Assembly: GCA_905250115.1 (NCBI GenBank)
Contig: CAJNOI010000273.1
Location: forward strand, 28,832-92,831
DNA length: 64,000 bases
Source: Adineta steineri
Lineage: Eukaryota; Rotifera; Eurotatoria; Adinetida; Adinetidae
Reading direction: 5' to 3'
Notes under the pieces: generated by a model
The model's input: the letters and a program-made list of their open reading frames with translations, nothing else
Told to the model about the DNA's origin: nothing
Databases searched by the model: none
Shown here: piece by piece, positions 18,322-29,905 of the stretch
How positions within the stretch are numbered: position 1 is the stretch's first letter
How the letters are laid out: the number at the start of each line of letters is the position of its first letter
Translations under genes and position numbers: made by a program

Positions 18322-21267
18322 TCAATTTACAATTCGATCGTAACTTTGTAGTAATTCATCTGGCCAATTAATAAAATAATTTCGAAGCGTTTGACCAAGT
18401 TCTTCGTTTGGAAGTGGCAGCGGAACCGGTACTTCATTATTATACACGGTGATAGTATCTTTACCAACTGTAAGAGCAAATCCTTTCATAAAAAACATTT
18501 TTTTGATAACGGGAAGCCAATGAGGAATTCTTGTGATTAAATAAGCTTCAGCAAGCGTTTTTGCAACATTGTCTGAATCAAGCGTTACGTCTCGCTTTTC
18601 AACGTACTTAGACACACTCCAAACTACATCACACTTCAAGGACCGCATACAAGATAAAGAAGAAAAGATTTTTCTCAATATCCGTTGTATGTTCCATGCT
18701 CCATTTTCTATAGAATCATATATAACGAATATTTTGCTTATAATTTCATTGGTTGCTGCTCTGTCACCCATTACCTCGAGAGCAAAGTATGCACTTTCTC
18801 TGACTTCATTGTCGGTATCATCAAGTAAACTCACGAGTCTATGAATTACTTCATTCGTTGCCACCTTTTCACGCATTGAACCGAGAGCATCACATGCACG
18901 TTCTCTGACTTTATTGTCGGGATTATCAAGTAAACTTACGAGTCTATTGATCACTCCATCGGTTGCTGCTTTCTCACCTATTTTTCTGAGAACATAACAT
19001 GCACTTTCTTTGACTTCGTTGCTGGTATTATCGAGTAAACTTGTGAGTTTATGGATCACTTCACTGGTTGCTGCGTTGTCACCCATTTCACCGAGAACAT
19101 GACATGCATGTTGTCTGACAGCATTATCAATATTATCAAGTAAACTTGTGAGTCTACGAAGCGCTTCATTTGTTGCTGCTTTGTCACCCATTTCACCGAG
19201 AGCACAGTACGCACTTCCTCTGACTTCATTGTCAGGATCATCAAGTAAACTTGTGAGTTTATGGATCACTTCACTGGTTGCTGCTTTGCCACCCATTGCA
19301 TCGTGAGCATAACATGCACTGTTTCTGACTTCATTGTCGGGATCATCAAGTAAACTTGTGAGTNNNNNNNNNNCACTGTTTCTGACTTCATTGTCGGGAT
19401 CATCAAGTAAACTTGTGAGTCTGTGGATCACTTCATTCGTTGCTGCTTTTACACCCATTATTGAAAGATCCTGAAGCGCACTGTATCTGAGAAATCCAGT
19501 TGCCTCGAGAAATCCTGTTATGTGTAACTGAATTAAACCTTCGTATGAATATATAATAGGCAAACCAGAAATAAACCAAGACACATTGGATCTTATATTA
19601 GCATTTCCTTCTGTATATAACTTAATGAATGCGTCAACTATCTCTGGTCGATTCATCAATGATGGGCTCTTTTGCAATGACTTTAAAATTGGATGTCTTG
19701 GTGTTGCGTACATCGTGCAGACAAAATAATTGATCCATTTGATTATTAAATCTATCGACTCACGATATCTTAGAATGCTTGCGTCACAATCAGCGTCCTC
19801 TAAGCAACAAATGATAACCTGCGCATGCCGTATACCAATTAAATCTAAGGGCTCTTCCAATAACGTCGTCCAGAAAGGGTCTCTGCATTGTATGTTACTA
19901 TAGTCGTTAAGAAGACCAGATACAAAACTAAAGATAAATTCGTAGCGTTGATTGTATTTATGAGTTTTAAAGAAATCAGTTGCTTTTTTCTTTTGAACGC
20001 AAGGACCGCTTAATGCGTTTACTAAGTATCGTGCTGCAAAATATTCCTGAAAACTGAGATGAACAAAGTAGTGATTTTTATCTGCTTCAAGACGGGTGCC
20101 AATTGGTTTATAATCTAATGATTTTAAGACGCCTATATTAAGTAAATGTGATTGGTGTTGTAAGGAACATTCAGATTCTTTTAATGCTATTTTTAGTAAT
20201 GTAGGAGAAATAATTATACTCTTTCTTTCCATTGCGTTAAAAGCTAAACATTCTAAAAATGTCAATTCTTTATATAAATGTTGATAAACATCTTCTTTTG
20301 TCATTTGATTTGAGGAAATGTTTTGTTTTTCTAAATGTCGTCGACATATCCATTCGATCATTTTATCATAGACAGCTGTTATTGTCAATGTTGTTGTTTC
20401 CGACCAATCAGTATCACACCAAAGACTACAAATCAATTCGAGAGTTACCGGAATGTGAGCGATACCCCAGATTCTTACATTACATCGTAAAAAGTTCAGT
20501 AAGTTTTCGGTTTGAATCGGTGCATTGTGCATTTCACCTTCAGTTCGATCAAAAAACCGTTGCACATATTTGGTAATATTATCATCTGTAAAGCCTGTAA
20601 TTTCCATTTGCACATCATATGGCAATGTATTCAAATATGGACGAGACGTTAAAATATGATGCGGAGTTTTGAGTAATTGCTCTAGTAGATATTTTAGATG
20701 CAATGGTATATTTTGAAAAATTTCATCATATCCATCCAAAAGCCAGAGAATTTGGCTGTTATTTAATTCTTCTTTTAGAAGTGTTTCATATTTGTCAGTC
20801 AGATCATGATGAAAATATTCTGTTTTTACAATATCAACCAAAGAATATCTGGCACCTGATGCCAGAGGAGGATATCGCCATTCGGTTAAATTACGTAGAC
20901 GAATAAATACAACTAACTGATATTGTTGCCAAATTGCTCCTATTCCCCACTGATGTGCAACATACTGACAAAATGTTGTTTTTCCTATGCCTGCTCGTCC
21001 AAATACGAGGAGTCTTTTTGTTTGATCTTTGCATGTTTTGAAAATATCTTTTATCTCTACTGGGGTCTTTGTGCCGTAAATTTCCTCAAAAGTACCGATT
21101 ATCTCATCATTGCTGTGTTTAGTATTGAGAAGTTTCTTTTCTTTCTCTTTTTGGTCTTTGGTTTCTACAATAGCTAAATTAATGTAGCTTTGTTGTATTG
21201 GAAAAGACTTAGATGGATTCATGATCAGTTCAATACGACTGTGTTGTTGATATTTTAACTTCATCAA
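18322..21267 (-). CDS. NACHT NTPase with C-terminal HEAT repeats (NLR-like)
   Basis: About 981 aa as assembled. Walker A GRAGIGKTTF is at residues 90-99, Walker B LWLLDGYDE at 174-182 and the sensor ILTSRP at 205-210, which define a NACHT-type STAND NTPase. The helical domain to about residue 590 includes HLSFQEYFAARYLV, typical of animal NACHT proteins. The C-terminal part is a run of 37-residue HEAT/PBS-lyase-like repeats (SLLDDPDNEVRESA...). STAND proteins oligomerise on sensing a ligand; here HEAT repeats replace the usual LRRs as candidate sensor. A 10-N gap (19364-19373) falls between two near-identical repeat copies, so repeat number and total length are uncertain. The frame is open upstream of the chosen Met to an acceptor-like site near 21302, so an additional N-terminal exon is possible. 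It lies 537 bp downstream of an ADP-ribosyltransferase gene on the same strand. Confidence 0.8.
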   Translation of the reverse strand: MMKLKYQQHSRIELIMNPSKSFPIQQSYINLAIVETKDQKEKEKKLLNTKHSNDEIIGTFEEIYGTKTPVEIKDIFKTCKDQTKRLLVFGRAGIGKTTFCQYVAHQWGIGAIWQQYQLVVFIRLRNLTEWRYPPLASGARYSLVDIVKTEYFHHDLTDKYETLLKEELNNSQILWLLDGYDEIFQNIPLHLKYLLEQLLKTPHHILTSRPYLNTLPYDVQMEITGFTDDNITKYVQRFFDRTEGEMHNAPIQTENLLNFLRCNVRIWGIAHIPVTLELICSLWCDTDWSETTTLTITAVYDKMIEWICRRHLEKQNISSNQMTKEDVYQHLYKELTFLECLAFNAMERKSIIISPTLLKIALKESECSLQHQSHLLNIGVLKSLDYKPIGTRLEADKNHYFVHLSFQEYFAARYLVNALSGPCVQKKKATDFFKTHKYNQRYEFIFSFVSGLLNDYSNIQCRDPFWTTLLEEPLDLIGIRHAQVIICCLEDADCDASILRYRESIDLIIKWINYFVCTMYATPRHPILKSLQKSPSLMNRPEIVDAFIKLYTEGNANIRSNVSWFISGLPIIYSYEGLIQLHITGFLEATGFLRYSALQDLSIMGVKAATNEVIHRLTSLLDDPDNEVRNSXXXXLTSLLDDPDNEVRNSACYAHDAMGGKAATSEVIHKLTSLLDDPDNEVRGSAYCALGEMGDKAATNEALRRLTSLLDNIDNAVRQHACHVLGEMGDNAATSEVIHKLTSLLDNTSNEVKESACYVLRKIGEKAATDGVINRLVSLLDNPDNKVRERACDALGSMREKVATNEVIHRLVSLLDDTDNEVRESAYFALEVMGDRAATNEIISKIFVIYDSIENGAWNIQRILRKIFSSLSCMRSLKCDVVWSVSKYVEKRDVTLDSDNVAKTLAEAYLITRIPHWLPVIKKMFFMKGFALTVGKDTITVYNNEVPVPLPLPNEELGQTLRNYFINWPDELLQSYDRIVN
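19364..19373. other. 10-N assembly gap inside HEAT repeats
   Basis: Flanked by two copies of the same segment starting CACTGTTTCTGACTTCATTG, 57 bp apart, where the repeat period is 111 bp. At least 54 bp are therefore probably missing, and whole repeats may be. Confidence 0.85.
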
Positions 21268-21804
21268 TTCAGACAGATATCTCGGTTTAGATTGAGATTC
21301 ACTAAAAAAAACGAAGAATTATTCAAAAAACAAACCATCTGTTGTTGTAGCTATAGAAAGATATTCTGAGAATTATTTCAAGCACTCTGAGTCTCTTGAA
21401 AAAGTATGAAGAATTATTTAGATTCAACTATTTTCAAACTTATTACAATACACACTCAACTAATATCGATTATCTATGTATTTTTCGATGTAGTAACTAA
21501 AATAGTTGGTTCTCATGTATAGAACATGCTACCAAATCGTCGCCCAACATTGAGACTGTTTAAAGAACTCAGTATTTTTGTTTGGAGATAGTTTTCCTTA
21601 TTCTTTCACTGAAAATTACAAATTTTAATTGTTCCCTTCTTTTTGTTCGTAAGTTTGGGCACATATAAGTATGCATTTCTTTTAGGGTCACTCATTAATG
21701 TATAATATTTAGAGATCAATTAAGAAAACTCATCTAACTATTATATTCAAGCACTAAACACTAATGAAATAGCTTGCAAGATTGTAGGTCATCTATCAAA
21801 CGGC

Positions 21805-22470
21805 TTACTTTTGAGGATCTGTTTCTTCTAAAAGTATTATGAAAAGACGGTCATCGTAATTGAACGAGCTAGATATAACCCGTAAACGAGTTCCAGGCAT
21901 AAGAACAATTTCGTTCTCAACTGGAAAAGCTGAAAACATGGATATATCCTTGCCATTAATTGCTTTAATAATGAATAGAGTGCCTTTTTCATCTAAAAAT
22001 CGTCGGACAATGCTAGAATCCATTGAACATGAGTTGACACTCCACCAAATTTGTATGTCATCCTCATAGAGTACTGAACGAGCATCAACTGGAATGCCTC
22101 GCCAAATAGTTTTTGTGATTGATGGTAATTTTTCGAGAGCAGTGATAAGCAGTTTCAAGTAGAAAAACCATGGTTTTAGATTAGAGCGATTTTCAGCTCG
22201 AAGAGCTTCGTTAAGACGAGGACATAAAGATTTTGACATCGAGTAAAGATATATTGCTGCTGATTCATCTTTTGTCAATAAAGGTGAACTTTGATCGCAT
22301 TCCTTTTTAGCTGTCGATACATCCGTGTCAAGAATACCAACCAATGGATCAAGTTTTTTTATAGATTCTTCTAATGTCAGGAGAGGTAAATGTTGATAAC
22401 CGTATATTGGACTCTGATTTGTTTCTTTAAGTTCAGACAAAGTACTGTTTATAAAACGATTGTGCATCAT
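21805..22470 (-). CDS. Mono-ADP-ribosyltransferase, R-S-E (ARTC-like)
   Basis: 221 aa, single exon; an in-frame stop just upstream supports this start. The R-S-E catalytic triad is visible: Arg124 in KTIWRGIP, Ser in WWSVNSCSMD (S147/S149), and the ExE pair E185-N-E187 in FPVENEIVLMPG, in the usual order and spacing. Such enzymes transfer ADP-ribose from NAD+ to arginine or other acceptors. There is no signal peptide or membrane helix, so a cytosolic location is likely. The N-terminal 60 residues show no known domain. Bdelloids have many ART genes of this type. The next gene on the same strand is NACHT-HEAT, with 537 bp between them; both are typical of expanded defence or signalling families, but a functional link is only inference. 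Confidence 0.8.
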   Translation of the reverse strand: MMHNRFINSTLSELKETNQSPIYGYQHLPLLTLEESIKKLDPLVGILDTDVSTAKKECDQSSPLLTKDESAAIYLYSMSKSLCPRLNEALRAENRSNLKPWFFYLKLLITALEKLPSITKTIWRGIPVDARSVLYEDDIQIWWSVNSCSMDSSIVRRFLDEKGTLFIIKAINGKDISMFSAFPVENEIVLMPGTRLRVISSSFNYDDRLFIILLEETDPQK

Positions 22471-24698
22471 CGATATTAGTTGCCGCTGTTACACGTCGCG
22501 AAATATATTTAGATTATACAATTATTTCTAAAAGAAAAAGAATAAAGACTTATCACAAGTTTTATTCTACTTGTATATTCTCTTTTTTTTGTTCAAAATT
22601 CTCGTCAAAAACTACAGTACTTTCAAGCAACAGTCGCTCGATGTTTACTATTGTAGAACACACAAATTTCTCTTAATACTTGGCTAGTATCACAAAAAGG
22701 AATTTGGATGCTATATGTTAATTTTTTTTTGTTTATAGCAAATGAGAAACTATATGTGTGAATTCAAAATATTAGTTTATGGAAACAGAAACAAGTTTAA
22801 ATGATTCTGACATCAATCCGACAATTTTTTTTCTAATTTTATTCTTTCAAATCGACTGCGTAATAAAAGTGAAATGTAAATAAATACTCATAGAAAACTA
22901 AAGATGCAAAGTGCGAAACGGTTCTATTCGTGAAGAACTTAGTATCGACTAATTCTTTTTTCATAAAGAAATGGATAAAAAAAAAGAAAAATAACAAGTG
23001 AAGATTTATTAAAATACAGCGAATCGAACGTCAGTTATCGAGAGTAATCGAAAAAATAGTGTAAACCAGCTTATTCAAATCTGTACACACAAGAGAAAAA
23101 CATTCATTATCGATAATCTGTCATCATATCAAAACAAAAGACGATATGAGAAAAAGAAATTGATGATGCATAAAAAGCCATCATAAAAAATATTCGATCG
23201 AGAAGAACAATAAATGAGTATGTGAATAAATATGAAAAACATGTGCTTCATCGATATTGTAGGTAGTTTATACTTATTGAGAAAAAGTTTGCTTAAAAAG
23301 AAGAAAAGACAAATACCTTTAAGTGGCTTGCAAAATGTAATTACTTTTCTATGACGTCATTCTTTAGATGACTAAACATTAGTTTCAAAGATATCGTTTT
23401 TGCACGATGAAAATGATATATTAATGAAACAAAAGAATTAATAACAACGAATTTTGTTGCAGAATATCTGTGAAATATATAATATATAGTTTAGTAACGA
23501 TATACTTTATCAAGAAGATTTGAATGGTAGATATACATTTTTATGTCAGTTAAAAGTGACTAAAATTATACATAAGAATACATAACTTGAACAAATGATT
23601 GTTATGAAATGAGCAAAATAAATATCAATCAAAATGAATTTCCTTATTTAAGTTTTTATTCAAATTTATAGTTGAACAAACACTGGTAATTAGAAAGGTT
23701 ATAAAAAATATATATTTTCACCATACAAGAATAAGAGTTTTATAGACCCAAATATAATGATAAATTCGAAGAACCATCTCAAGGATATGTGTGTTTGATG
23801 AAATCAATCTCATATTCACATCCACACCATCATATTAAAAAATATTTTGATATAAATTTCTAATAACTATATTAATTGTTAGTATATATGCTACTTGCTT
23901 AATTTAGCTATTAAAACGTAAGCATTATAAAACATTAATAGATGAATTAATTATTTCTCGAATTATTAAAAATATCTGATACTCTATTGGTATAATTTTT
24001 GATTACTATACAAATTTTCATGCAAAAAACAGCTATTGATCGTTTATTAACTATTAGTTTATATATTTTAAATTTTGGTATCTGTTATTACATAGACAAC
24101 AGAATTAATTTTTGATTTAACGATATCGAAAATTAAAAATTATTATTGACGAGAAATATATCATAAAGTATTGAATAATATTACTACAGTTGGTATAGAT
24201 TTACAAAGAATCAAGTACAGTGAATGCATTAAATAAATCGATAATTAATTTATTATTCATATGGAGAGAATATATTATATCATAAAAAATAGCTCTTAAC
24301 AATAAAACAAACTTGACAATGACTCATCGTTGATGATTAATAAATCAATAAGAAAAATATATATTTATTTTCTATTTAAAATCTAACTTTTTTTCTTCTT
24401 CTTCTTCTTTCATAAGTTTAATACATGGACAATTAGATTATACTGAGAATTGTTTTGTTATGTGATATTTTATATCCATATCATCATACGAAAATATTAA
24501 GCGAAGAATTCATTCAATTCATTTTTTTTTCTTCATCGATATGGTACACTACATGTGTCATTTTCTATATAGGATGTACATGAAAAAAATAATTTATAAT
24601 GATACACCGTTTTTCTCTCGTTCTGTTCTCAACACTAGTAGACCGTGAGGACACATGTATACCGCACCATACTCTTTTGTTTTTCATCATTACTATCA
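22471..24698. other. Intergenic 2.2 kb, no gene recognised
   Basis: Very AT-rich. A short telomere-like scrap (TCACATCCACACCATCAT near 23816) is the only item noticed. No coding exon seen. Confidence 0.5.
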
Positions 24699-25593
24699 AT
24701 GACGCTTGATGATCATGCACGTTTTGAATGTAAGTTTTGTATTTTACTTTATCAATGTACATATACATATGTAAATAATATAGATCTTGGCAATACACCT
24801 TCACCGGATGTACCAAAATATACAATCATATTTCTATCAATAGTTGTAAATAGTTTAATTTTTTATTTATTACCATCAAAATTAACACCATTACTTAAAA
24901 GTTATGTTATTTCATCAATTCATGCAATTATATGTGTTGGTAGTGTTATAAATTTTTTTGCACGTTATTCAGTTAATTTAAAACAAGTTAATCGAATAGC
25001 TGGCGGAGGAGTTTATGGAACCGGTGATGAAATTATGACTTATAGTATATGTTATTCATTAGGTTATTTTACATATGATCTATTATTAATGTTATTTTAT
25101 AAATCAGTAAGAACAACAGCAGCATTAGCACATCATATTATAATTCTTCTAGCATTTTATGCTGGTTAGATCTTTTTTTTTAATTTAAATTTTATACGTT
25201 TATTTTTACGTAATATATTGTATAGGTGCAATAAATGGAATTTGTCATCCGTGTCATTTTTATCTACTTGCTGAAGAATTATCAACAATTCCATTAAATT
25301 TAAAAGCATTATATCATCATCGTCCTCGTTTATATGCTATTTTTGGATATTTATTTATCTTTACTTTTCTAGTAAGTCGTCTTGTTTATGGATCGATTGT
25401 ATGTGGATATGCTTTTGGTGCTGCACCCGCTTTTTTTCAAATGGCATTTAATGCAGGTGATTTAACAAGTGTAACTTTTGGATTAATGCAAGGAAGTTTA
25501 TGTTTATTAACAAGAGTACTTAATATTTATTGGACGATTTTAATTCTACGAAAAATATTGCGTCCATCAAAACCAAAGAAGAAATCTTCATAA
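24699..25593 (+). CDS. TLC-domain multi-pass membrane protein (TLCD4/TMEM56-like)
   Basis: Exons 24699-24729, 24784-25164 and 25226-25593 with introns of 54 and 61 nt, both phase 1, give 259 aa. About six hydrophobic segments are present (for example IIFLSIVVNSLIFYLL, YVISSIHAIICVGSVI, ALAHHIIILLAFYAG). The HH pair in ALAHHIII and the conserved Asp in SLGYFTYDLLLML fit the TRAM-LAG1-CLN8 fold. The family includes ceramide synthases and lipid-handling proteins, but this one lacks the ceramide synthase Lag1 motif and looks closest to TLCD4/TMEM56. It probably sits in ER or plasma membrane lipids. Exon 1 is short and was chosen because it is the nearest ATG with a matching donor; it is the least certain part. 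Confidence 0.75.
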
Positions 25594-26257
25594 ACTATTT
25601 ATTTTTCTTAAAAATTATATTACATTTTTTTATTCTTTTTCTATAAATTAATATATACGATAGTCTTGCATTAATCTTTTCTTTTTTATATAATATATAT
25701 TCTGTTAAAATGAACTTTATTCAATAATACTTGCATATCGAGTTGCTATTCATAATTAGTAAGATTAAGAAAGATTTTAATGATAATTCTCCACTTTGAT
25801 AAAAAATAAAAGTTTCTAAAAGTTGATGGTGACATATGCATCACCTATACGAGTTTCGTCACATTCATTCAAAGCTCCTATCTCCAAAACGGTAATGTAT
25901 CGAATGAGTTTAAATTAAGAAAAAATATTTTCCAATTTTTTAAGTAGTGCGTAGTGATCTGAAGATAGACAATCAAGCATAAAATAATATTTATTTATAT
26001 TAAGACATACATATACAACATCAAATCAGATTATCGAACAAAAGAAGCTTTATACAAAATGATATACTTGTTTTGTCATTTAATACAATATACGTAAATT
26101 AATCTATATCTTCAGCAATAAGATCAACATTTGTACAAGTTCTCAATGATCGCGATGTCTTTAATGAATTTATTGTGAACAAAAATTTTAAAAAAATATG
26201 AATTTAATCGAAAAAATAAAGGTTACTCAAATTGAATTAACATCAATAATAAATGTT
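25594..26257. other. Intergenic, no feature recognised
   Basis: AT-rich spacer; nothing coding noticed. Confidence 0.5.
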
Positions 26258-27060
26258 TTATTTTCTCATATAAAAATAAAAAATATCCGTATTTTCATTT
26301 AGTCTTGATTTATTAATACATTGAATATGACGAAAACCATTATTAATTATTGAAATCATCATTCCACAACAAATGAAAACTACAAAATATATAAATAATA
26401 TGAATGCTAATGGATCAAGATATTTATTAGCTTGATATAAACCTTGACAATTGAATTTTATTAATAACATTTCAGTTGTACGAAATATATTGGAACAAGA
26501 TAAAAATTTTTGAATTAAATAATAAATAAATGAATCAAAAACAATTATAAATATCCATGAAAAATAAAAAAGTTTTTTTTTTGCAAATTGAGATAAACGA
26601 GAATTAAAACGAAAGAAATAAGCATATTTAATTTTACTGAGAAAACATTAAAATTTCATTAATAAATATTGTTAATTGAAGATTTATATATTAATAGCCA
26701 TTTATTTTATGGAATAATTTACTTAAATGAAAACGCCAAATATAAAACCTAACACCTATCCAAGAACATATTATATTACTCCATTGAATAAATGACCATA
26801 CGGAATAAAAATAGGTTTTCTTCAATTGAATCAATAAATAACATATAAATAATTCCAGCAATTCTATAGATTATTAATGAATGATTTTGATATTTATTAT
26901 ATATACCAATAGGTTTAAACTGATATTGACAAAAAACTCCACTTGTTGAAAAAAGTTCAATTAAAAATGTTAATTAAATTGTAATAAAACGTGTTTGAGA
27001 ATTAATCCATGATAGTTGTCAAAGTTTTGTTCAACTGCTTTTCCTTCCATTTAAACGACC
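26258..27060 (-). pseudogene. Decaying multi-pass membrane protein gene
   Basis: Reading the minus strand, a stretch from about 26643 to 26258 stays open across FNSRLSQFAKKKLFYFSWIF and PLAFILFIYFVVFICCGMMI. A separate stretch near 26960-26790 reads GVFCQYQFKPIGIYNKY, then YRIAGIIYMLFID. Between them stops and frame shifts break the reading (for example after MVIYSME, before CSWIGVRFYIWRFHLSKLF). Several membrane helices are evident, so it probably derives from an integral membrane protein. I do not recognise the family. Confidence 0.45.
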
Positions 27061-27814
27061 AATATCATCATTATTTGATCGATAAATAAATGCATTTTAA
27101 ACAGATTTAAAATACGATTGTAACCTTTAATAAGAATTTTACTATTATCCTATCTTTCATTCTTATAGTAATCGGGGTTGAAGCTAATATAATGATAGTT
27201 TGAATGTCGTATGATGGTTAGAAGAATACCTTGCCAATGAACTCTTTGAATTCTATGAAAGCATTTAACTCTTATAGTAGTTAGATAAATCTATTGTGTA
27301 TAAAGTACGTCCAGTATTTCTTACGTGTTAAATACGGTAAAACTAAAAAACTGAACAAGTTGTTTTATTTCTGTTCAGTTGTCTTTTTTTTTGTTATCGT
27401 GTATACACACACATATACATAGTTGGGCAACTCTATTTAGTCTGTATTAGCTCTACTAACCGCATGCATATATATGTCGTATCGAAGATCATTTCAGAAG
27501 AATGTAACTATAATATTCACTGATTGTACTCCTCATATATGTATTTTTCTTTTGTTCTGTTTTATTGTTTTTTTTTAGCATGGCACATATGTTTGGATTT
27601 TTCCTTAATTTTCCTACATGTTATCTTATCTTATGTAATACATACGATGTATTACGTCTTTTAGAATTTATCCTAACCACTGTATCTCGATAATTCGGTG
27701 AATATTTTCGAGAAATGTATGATCCGCTTTTGTATAAAGTATGTATTTTCTGTTCACTTACAATTAATCCTCAATATTCGATCAATACTATGGTGACAAT
27801 CCAACTATATTTGC

Positions 27815-28107
27815 AGTGAATTGACAAGTAATGACACATAAATTAATTCAATTTTGGAACGTACACATACTTTAGTTATGCGTCAATTAGGAACAATTAA
27901 TTTTGATCAAATCGATGATGATCGTTCTCTTCTTTCACCTGGAATGGATTTATAGAGAAATATTTTCTTACACAATAAATTGGATCAAGAATGGCATGTT
28001 TTTGTACCATTAGGTGATTTACTTGAGGGTATAATTATACGAATGATTGCTTAAAAAGTTCATGAAAAATTTAACATTTGTGAAGCATGTACTCGTCAAC
28101 AAAACTA
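27815..28107 (+). pseudogene. Gene relic with three in-frame stops
   Basis: One frame reads well through SILERTHTLVMRQLGTINFD, DDDRSLLSPGMDL, RNIFLHNKLDQEWHVFVPLG and KVHEKFNICEACTRQQN. It is interrupted by TAA, TAG and TAA. Each stop is one C-to-T change away from a Gln codon, although other ancestral codons are possible. The family is not recognised. Nearby genes end normally at TAA/TAG, so this is decay rather than a variant genetic code. Confidence 0.4.
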
Positions 28108-28518
28108 AACACCTTCGTCGTATAATCATTTCAAAACATATAAAGGTTAATCAAGATATAATAAAATAAAACAATAGTTAAAGTGCACGCTAGTATTGGT
28201 AACTAAGCGGAAGTTGAATAGTGAATGTAACAAATAAGATCTAAATAGATAGAATAGTTTCATTATTGTTAAAATATTTTCTTTTTGTTATCATCATATG
28301 TATGAACAATGGACATTCTATTGACCATATATACTCATTTCACTTAACACAATGCTTCATATGAAGAAATGTTTATATACAATGAGGATAGAAGAAATCT
28401 TTGTGTAAAAAAGACATTGCATACATCAATATCACAGATAAATGACCGTAATAAAAGTATCGAATCACATATTGAATCTCTAATTAACAGATTTCAGACA
28501 GAGTTATATCGGATAAAA

Positions 28519-28575
28519 GGGTGGGTATGGAGTGGGTTTGGTTGAAATAAAATACCCATACCCATACACTCAAGA
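28519..28575. repeat. TG-rich palindrome
   Basis: AAGGGTGGGTATGG...GTGGGTTTGG on the left faces ACCCATACCCATACACTCAAG on the right. This is a short foldback with telomere-like words that ends with CTCAAGAT, as does the tract near 13990-14007. It lies just upstream of the truncated receptor fragment. Confidence 0.5.
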
Positions 28576-28607
28576 TATTATCACATCATTTATTTATAGT
28601 AGTTAAA

Positions 28608-28951
28608 CAATAACAACTGAAAGTCTTCTTCCAGCTACTATTATGATTATTTGTGCCATACTTATTAATCGGAATCTTCGTCTTAAACGTCAACGTCATC
28701 GTCAACTAGATGTCAATAACCAAGTCAGCAATGAACAGAATCAACGAAAACGTGATCAACAAGCTTTCGTGATGCTTTTACTTCACGCAATTGTCTTTCT
28801 TGCTACTCAAACATCTTGGATGGTTGTATATTTTTATACTGTTGCAACAGGTCGTTTAGCAATCGAACAATTCATTAGTTCTTCGACTGACAGGAGATTA
28901 CTTTTATTTCTTGCTATATTATTTTATTTATATATATTAACATCACGTTAG
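28608..28951 (+). pseudogene. Rhodopsin-like GPCR fragment (TM5-ICL3-TM6)
   Basis: The frame reads SLLPATIMIICAILINRNLR (TM5 end), a basic loop RLKRQRHRQLDVNNQ...RKRDQQAF, then MLLLHAIVFLATQTSWMVVY (TM6). It ends in a degenerate TM7 region. This layout is typical of the large bdelloid peptide-type GPCR families. TM1-4 and the NPxxY motif are missing, so it is a relic. The 5' truncation lies near the TG-rich palindrome. Confidence 0.6.
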
Positions 28952-29579
28952 TTTTGTCATGATTTTATGACACTATTTTGTTATTCACTAATGCATCAAT
29001 GCAACATTGATGTGAATCGAGTGAATCCGACAATAAATCGTGTATCTGTTCCTGCAAATTAAATCAACTAAAAATTTCAGCACACTCTAAATTCCAGAAT
29101 CCTATTTATGGAATATTAAAATGTCGAGAGTTTGATTGGTTTTTCATGATTATATAAATATTTTCTTAATAAATTTTATTTTGGTATATAGATTAACCTT
29201 TTGTACAGTTTTAACGGTAACTTCATGAGCAAAATATTTGATAAATCTAAATTTTCAAGAGCCAAAAGGCTTTTTTTTAAAAACCATTAATGATGCTGAA
29301 TAATTCAGTTGGAATAGTAAGTAATTGGATGATGAAGAATAAGGCTAAGGAGAAATTGTTATGAAACATCTTGAATAAATTCGAAAAAACGCTTCATTTT
29401 ATATAAAACTAAAATATCCGTGTAAAACAACCTACATACTCGAAGATAAAAAAACAAAGAGAAAGAGTAATATAGACTCTATATTATAGAGTCAAAAAAA
29501 GTCAGGTACAATATATTATTTTGACTCATATTTTATGCGCCATTCATTACGACAAATATAGAAACATATATTCATGCAA

Positions 29580-29700
29580 TGACGTCAAAGAATCGAAGCA
29601 TGATCACTATTTGCGATCAAACGATTAACGAAGTATGACTTATTATACAAAAACGTCATTTATCCAATGACGTATTTCTCTTAAACCATTATAGTATAAA
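29580..29700 (+). promoter_or_regulatory. Promoter with TGACGTCA, TGACGTAT and TATA box
   Basis: TGACGTCA (29580-29587, a perfect CRE) and TGACGTAT (29668-29675) precede ATAGTATAAATA (29691-29702). The layout matches the promoters of the inverted small-gene pair. A probable 5'-UTR intron (29762-29882, GTAAGT...TTTAG, 121 nt) lies between it and the hydrolase ATG. Confidence 0.5.
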
Positions 29701-29905
29701 TAATACGGGTTTTGCTTTAAAACCTTATCAAAAACCATCCGGTAAAAACGCTACAAATAAAGTAAGTAATCGTTTCATTTTATATTTTAAATCGATATAA
29801 ATTAACATCAATGTAATCTGCAGTATAATTTTATCGATTATATATGAAATAAACTATATTTTTTCTTTATTCATATATTTAGTTCACTTTCTACGATCAA
29901 ATCAA

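Noticed and set aside
24565..24825. Minus-strand open frame over the TLC gene start
   Set aside because: Antisense to a well-supported membrane protein gene with no recognisable content.
27815..28107. Possible ciliate-type genetic code (stops read as Gln)
   Set aside because: All well-recognised genes in the window end at ordinary stops, so this is a decayed gene.
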